From assembly GCF_011299555.1 (NCBI RefSeq), contig NZ_CP049857.1, forward strand, positions 3,348,001 to 3,412,000: a DNA stretch of 64,000 nucleotides, written 5' to 3'. The position numbers and the translations under genes were made by a program. The stretch's first letter is position 1; each line of letters opens with the position of its first letter. Below, one piece after another: positions 61,146 through 64,000 of the stretch. This DNA comes from Dysgonomonas sp. HDW5A (GTDB lineage Bacteria; Bacteroidota; Bacteroidia; Bacteroidales; Dysgonomonadaceae). The notes beneath the pieces were generated by a model, which did no database searches, was not told the origin of the DNA, and was given only the letters and a program-made list of their open reading frames with translations.

Positions 61146-61700
61146 TTGGGCAATCAGCTAACAGACACGGTAATAGAATCCTTGCAGAGAGGAAGCCATA
61201 AAGCATTTGAAACGATATTTCTGAAGTATTTTCCTAAAGTAAAGTATTATATAAACGGCTTTGTTAAATCAGTAGACGTTGCCGAAGGATTAACTCAGAA
61301 TGTATTTCTCAAAATTTGGGAAAATCATGAATCGTTTGCTCTGACCTCTAAAGGGGTTAAAGGCTTTGATTCTTATATATATACGATAGCCTATCGGCAA
61401 ACTATCGATTACATTCGAAGCAAGCAGGTACGTGAGTCATTTTATAATGACCAGATAGTATTATATCCGGATTTAGTTAATACAGAGGATGAATATATTG
61501 CAGAAGAAACCATGCTGCTAGTTGAAATGGAGATCGAGAATATGCCCGAAAAACAACGGATTATATATAAGTTGAGTCGATATGAAGGGGTATCTAATGA
61601 TAAAATTGCCGAACAGCTGGATCTGAGTAAAAGAACAGTTGAAAATCAATTGAGTTTGGCAATGAAAAGGATTAAAAATGTCTTGTCATTTTTTTTCTGA
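61146..61700 (+). CDS. ECF sigma-70 factor, second tandem copy (TTG start)
   Basis: 184-residue ECF sigma factor closely related to the first copy: KVKYYINGFVKSVDVAEGLT, YIYTIAYRQTIDYIRSKQVR and KRTVENQLSLAMKRIKNVLS. It has three extra residues after ESFALTSKGVKGF. The codon that aligns with the first copy's ATG is TTG (61146-61148, TTGGGCAATCAGCTAACAG), and there is no ATG nearby, so translation depends on a TTG start or is lost. It is followed by the second conserved block and fecR, the usual partner order. Confidence 0.8.
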   Translation: MGNQLTDTVIESLQRGSHKAFETIFLKYFPKVKYYINGFVKSVDVAEGLTQNVFLKIWENHESFALTSKGVKGFDSYIYTIAYRQTIDYIRSKQVRESFYNDQIVLYPDLVNTEDEYIAEETMLLVEMEIENMPEKQRIIYKLSRYEGVSNDKIAEQLDLSKRTVENQLSLAMKRIKNVLSFFF

Positions 61701-61778
61701 GTGTTAAAAAGTAGAGTTTGTAAATTGCAGGTTACCAGTGGATTATTGTGAAAAGGAGAAAAAAGTGATTTTTTTATC

Positions 61779-61817
61779 GTGCGTAAAAACAGACTTAGCC
61801 GTTTTAGATAATAGAGG
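61779..61817 (+). repeat. Conserved post-sigma block, copy 2, before fecR
   Basis: Second copy of the block at 61019-61057, ending 35 bases before the fecR ATG. Its position upstream of fecR makes it a candidate promoter or leader recognised by the sigma factor, kept in both units. Confidence 0.55.
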
Positions 61818-61851
61818 GTAAACAGAACCAAGGCTTGTCGAAAATAGAATA

Positions 61852-62877
61852 ATGAATCAGAAAATGGACAACATACTAACTAACCAATTTTTTAAGCTTA
61901 TAAATCGATTCTTTGAGAAAAGATACTCTAAGAATCTAGAAGATAAGGTACATCATTGGCTGATTAGCCCGGAGAATTCTCAAGAGAAGCAAAAAGCGAT
62001 GCGTCAACAGTGGGACTCTTTAAGTAACATTGAGGATTTATCATCTCAACTAGAATTCGAAAAAATAAAGAAAGTGTTAGGGTTTAGTGAAAATAAGAGG
62101 AAGATACAATTTTCTAATTATTTACCTCGTGTAGCAGCAGTGCTTTTGCCTTTAATTCTATTTGCAGGAATATATTTTTTAGATAAAAGAGAAAACAAAG
62201 ACAGCGATATGCCTATGACTGTGCTTACTGTACCTTATGGCAAACATGAGGAAGCAAAGCTTGCTTGTGGTTCTGAAATTTGGATTAATTCGGGTAGTGA
62301 AATAACTTATAATGAAAACCCGGCTGATACTGTAAGGACTGTCAATCTGAAAGGAGAAGCTTACTTCTCGGTGATGAGACAGAATGATGTTCCATTTATA
62401 GTTCGCACAGAATATCTGGATGTTAAAGTTCTCGGAACCAAGTTTAATGTATCAGCATATCCGGATGAAGAGTCAACCGTTGTAACACTCAATAAAGGAT
62501 CCATAGCTATCCGTACTATTGACAATCAGGATTATATGCTAAAACCGAATCAACAATTAGTATATAATAATAAGACCAAGCAGGTGGTAATACAAGACCT
62601 CGATGTTAATATCGCTAAGGATATTGCTGATTGGACTATAGGAAAGATGGCTTTTAACAACGAAACGCTAAAAGATATTGTAACGGTGTTTGAGCGTAAG
62701 TTTAATGTCGATGTCGAAGTTGATAGTAATGTAGACCTCAATAGAAGATATACAGTTACGATAGATGAAGGTGATAACTTAAAAGAAATAATAGAGATTT
62801 TTGGATGCTTTGACAGTAGTTTATCTTATAAAATAGAGAACAATAAAGTATACATAAGTAACAATAAAACAGAATAA
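61852..62877 (+). CDS. FecR-type anti-sigma factor
   Basis: 341-residue membrane protein. An N-terminal cytoplasmic domain (LINRFFEKRYSKNLEDKVHH) should bind the sigma factor. One helix is at about residues 85-105 (RVAAVLLPLILFAGIYFLDK). The periplasmic FecR domain has LTVPYGKHEEAKLACGSEIW, INSGSEITY, VNLKGEAYFSVMRQNDVPFI and VLGTKFNVSAYPDEESTVVT, followed by the DUF4974 domain (IGKMAFNNETLKDIVTVFER). It follows the second sigma gene and precedes an STN-domain protein that may signal to it. Length is typical. Confidence 0.93.
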   Translation: MNQKMDNILTNQFFKLINRFFEKRYSKNLEDKVHHWLISPENSQEKQKAMRQQWDSLSNIEDLSSQLEFEKIKKVLGFSENKRKIQFSNYLPRVAAVLLPLILFAGIYFLDKRENKDSDMPMTVLTVPYGKHEEAKLACGSEIWINSGSEITYNENPADTVRTVNLKGEAYFSVMRQNDVPFIVRTEYLDVKVLGTKFNVSAYPDEESTVVTLNKGSIAIRTIDNQDYMLKPNQQLVYNNKTKQVVIQDLDVNIAKDIADWTIGKMAFNNETLKDIVTVFERKFNVDVEVDSNVDLNRRYTVTIDEGDNLKEIIEIFGCFDSSLSYKIENNKVYISNNKTE

Positions 62878-62888
62878 TCAATTTTAAA

Positions 62889-63965
62889 ATGCAACTATAT
62901 AATAAAATGTACCCGTTTCGATCTCGGTATGGGCTCAGTTTGATCAAGATGTCACTTTTTTTACTTTGCTTTTTTACTTTTCCGATGCTTTCGGCACAAG
63001 ACCAAAAAGTGACTATTGCGGTAAATAATACTCCATTGAATGATGTATTTGCTCAAATAGAATCTCAAACAAAATATTCTTTTGCTTTTGTCAATTCAAG
63101 TTTTGATGCAACACGTAAAGTAACGATATCCGTTCAGAATACAGATTTGAGCGTAGTATTAGATAAATTACTAAAAGGTACCGGTTATTCTTACACTATA
63201 AGAAAAGGTCGTATTTTTTTATCCCCGGTTAAGGTAGAAAAAAAAGAGGAAAAATTGATAACGGCTAAAAATATTGAAGAAAAGCCAATTGTATCTGTTA
63301 AAACAGGAACTAAGACAAAGAATATAGATGTAGAACCTCTATTTATCTCTGAAAAGAAGAATATAGATGCAGAACCTTTATCTACAGTAAAAGATTCTTT
63401 AGATATAAACAAAACAGTCGAGATATTGAATCGTTTAGCTGATCAGAAGCTAACTTATTCAAAAACACCTCTATGGGCTGTCAAAAGCAACTTGTTACTA
63501 GACCTGACGGGTTCTATCAGCCTTGGTGCAGAAGTCAAGACAGGAGAAAGATATAGTTTTGATTTATCAGTCAGCTACAATCCTTGGGAATTTAATGTTA
63601 ATAGAAACTGGAAACATATACTCGTTCAACCAGAGATACGCTATTGGTTATGTGAACCTTTCAACGGTCATTTTTTTGGATTACACGGACTTTATGCCCA
63701 TTATAATTTGTCGGGACTTCCGTTCTCGGATTATATGAAGAATAGTCGCTTGCAAGGAGATCTGTATGGTGTCGGCTTAAGTTATGGATACCAATGGAGT
63801 TTATCCAAACGCTGGTCGATTGAAGGAAGCTTCGGAGTAGGGTATGTTCATGCCAGTTATGATAGATATGCTTGTAAAACCTGTAGAGATTATATAGGTA
63901 GTGAGAGTAAAAATTACTTTGCACCTACTAAAGCATCATTGTCTCTGATCTATTTTATTAAGTAA
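62889..63965 (+). CDS. STN domain-DUF3575 fusion outer-membrane protein
   Basis: 358-residue exported protein (signal MLSAQ after a hydrophobic segment). Residues ~40-95 form an STN (secretin and TonB short N-terminal) domain: VTIAVNNTPLNDVFAQIESQ, TKYSFAFVNSSFDATRKVTI then DLSVVLDKLLKGTGYSYTIR. A variable linker follows with a repeated KNID(V/A)EPL unit. From about residue 195 there is a DUF3575-like barrel: TPLWAVKSNLLLDLTGSISL, LSVSYNPWEFN, ILVQPEIRYWLCEPFNGHFF and LYGVGLSYGYQWSLSKRWSI. STN domains on SusC receptors signal to FecR proteins; here the STN is on a barrel instead. It starts 11 bp after fecR. Alternative ATGs at 62907 and 62949 are possible. Confidence 0.85.
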   Translation: MQLYNKMYPFRSRYGLSLIKMSLFLLCFFTFPMLSAQDQKVTIAVNNTPLNDVFAQIESQTKYSFAFVNSSFDATRKVTISVQNTDLSVVLDKLLKGTGYSYTIRKGRIFLSPVKVEKKEEKLITAKNIEEKPIVSVKTGTKTKNIDVEPLFISEKKNIDAEPLSTVKDSLDINKTVEILNRLADQKLTYSKTPLWAVKSNLLLDLTGSISLGAEVKTGERYSFDLSVSYNPWEFNVNRNWKHILVQPEIRYWLCEPFNGHFFGLHGLYAHYNLSGLPFSDYMKNSRLQGDLYGVGLSYGYQWSLSKRWSIEGSFGVGYVHASYDRYACKTCRDYIGSESKNYFAPTKASLSLIYFIK

Positions 63966-64000
63966 AAGTTGGCAAAGTCCAGCTGAAAATAAAAAAAAGC

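Noticed and set aside
1-64000. CRISPR arrays, tRNA, rRNA, integrase or transposase genes
   Set aside because: No regularly spaced repeats of CRISPR type, no tRNA-like cloverleaf or rRNA segments and no recombinase motifs were seen. The dispersed palindromes are too few and variable for an array.

Overview
The window is AT-rich DNA (roughly 37% G+C by eye) from a Bacteroidetes genome, most likely order Bacteroidales. The evidence is two SusC/SusD pairs, an ECF sigma/FecR unit, GxGYG-rich TonB-dependent receptors, lipoproteins with S-S-C or S-C lipoboxes, and several promoters with the Bacteroidetes -7 box TAnnTTTG. The gene mix (galactan locus, MurNAc salvage locus like that of Tannerella, gadB, pflBA) would fit Dysgonomonas or a relative. 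The genus is inference only. No rRNA, tRNA, CRISPR array, transposase or phage gene was seen.

Layout. 1-10,240: a galactan utilisation locus (end of an unidentified gene, SusC, SusD, SusE/F-like binding lipoprotein, GH53 endo-galactanase, GH2 beta-galactosidase). 10,242-16,447 (minus strand): a metal-chelate uptake operon (siderophore-type TonB receptor, binding lipoprotein, methyltransferase, FecCD-type permease, ATPase) ending with a NikR-type nickel regulator. 17,235-40,480 (plus strand): a very complete peptidoglycan/MurNAc salvage locus: SusC, SusD, GHL10 hydrolase, two NamZ-type muramidases, SSS symporter, an unexplained glycosyltransferase plus HIT-like nucleotidyltransferase pair, AmpG-like permease, MurT/NagX-like membrane protein, MurK-like kinase, MurQ etherase, a phosphoesterase-propeller fusion and a GH9-deacetylase fusion. 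40,490-45,700 (minus): small membrane protein, outer-membrane barrel, YecH, an orphan 45-residue protein, pflA and pflB. 45,930-50,775 (minus): TolC-HlyD-permease-permease exporter without an ATPase gene. 50,974-60,040: a stress-type island with two nearly identical choloylglycine/penicillin-V acylases, glutamate decarboxylase, a decayed aspT/aspD chimera, an Omp85-like barrel, MarC and a two-component system. 60,407-63,965: two tandem ECF sigma factors, a FecR anti-sigma factor and an STN-DUF3575 fusion protein.

The main discovery is in the 50.9-60.0 kb island. Three promoters (gadB, the Omp85-like gene, the secreted acylase) carry the same operator at identical spacing: an ATTAGAAA element, then 31 bp later a TTCTAAT tandem with about one helical turn between repeats, then 51 bp later a TACTTTTG -7 box. 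The gadB copy is an inverted repeat and also faces a TACTTTTG box for the divergent cytoplasmic acylase. An OmpR-type response regulator and its kinase are encoded inside the island, so the simplest model is a local two-component regulon controlling acylases, decarboxylase and envelope proteins.

Other items of note are the GT2/HIT-like pair inside the muropeptide salvage locus, an AmpG-like permease with a ~195-residue extracytoplasmic insertion, a GH9-NodB fusion with an altered deacetylase motif, and an aspT-aspD deletion chimera with a nonsense codon. There is also a family of dispersed palindromes, one of which supplies the C-terminus and stop codon of a transporter gene.
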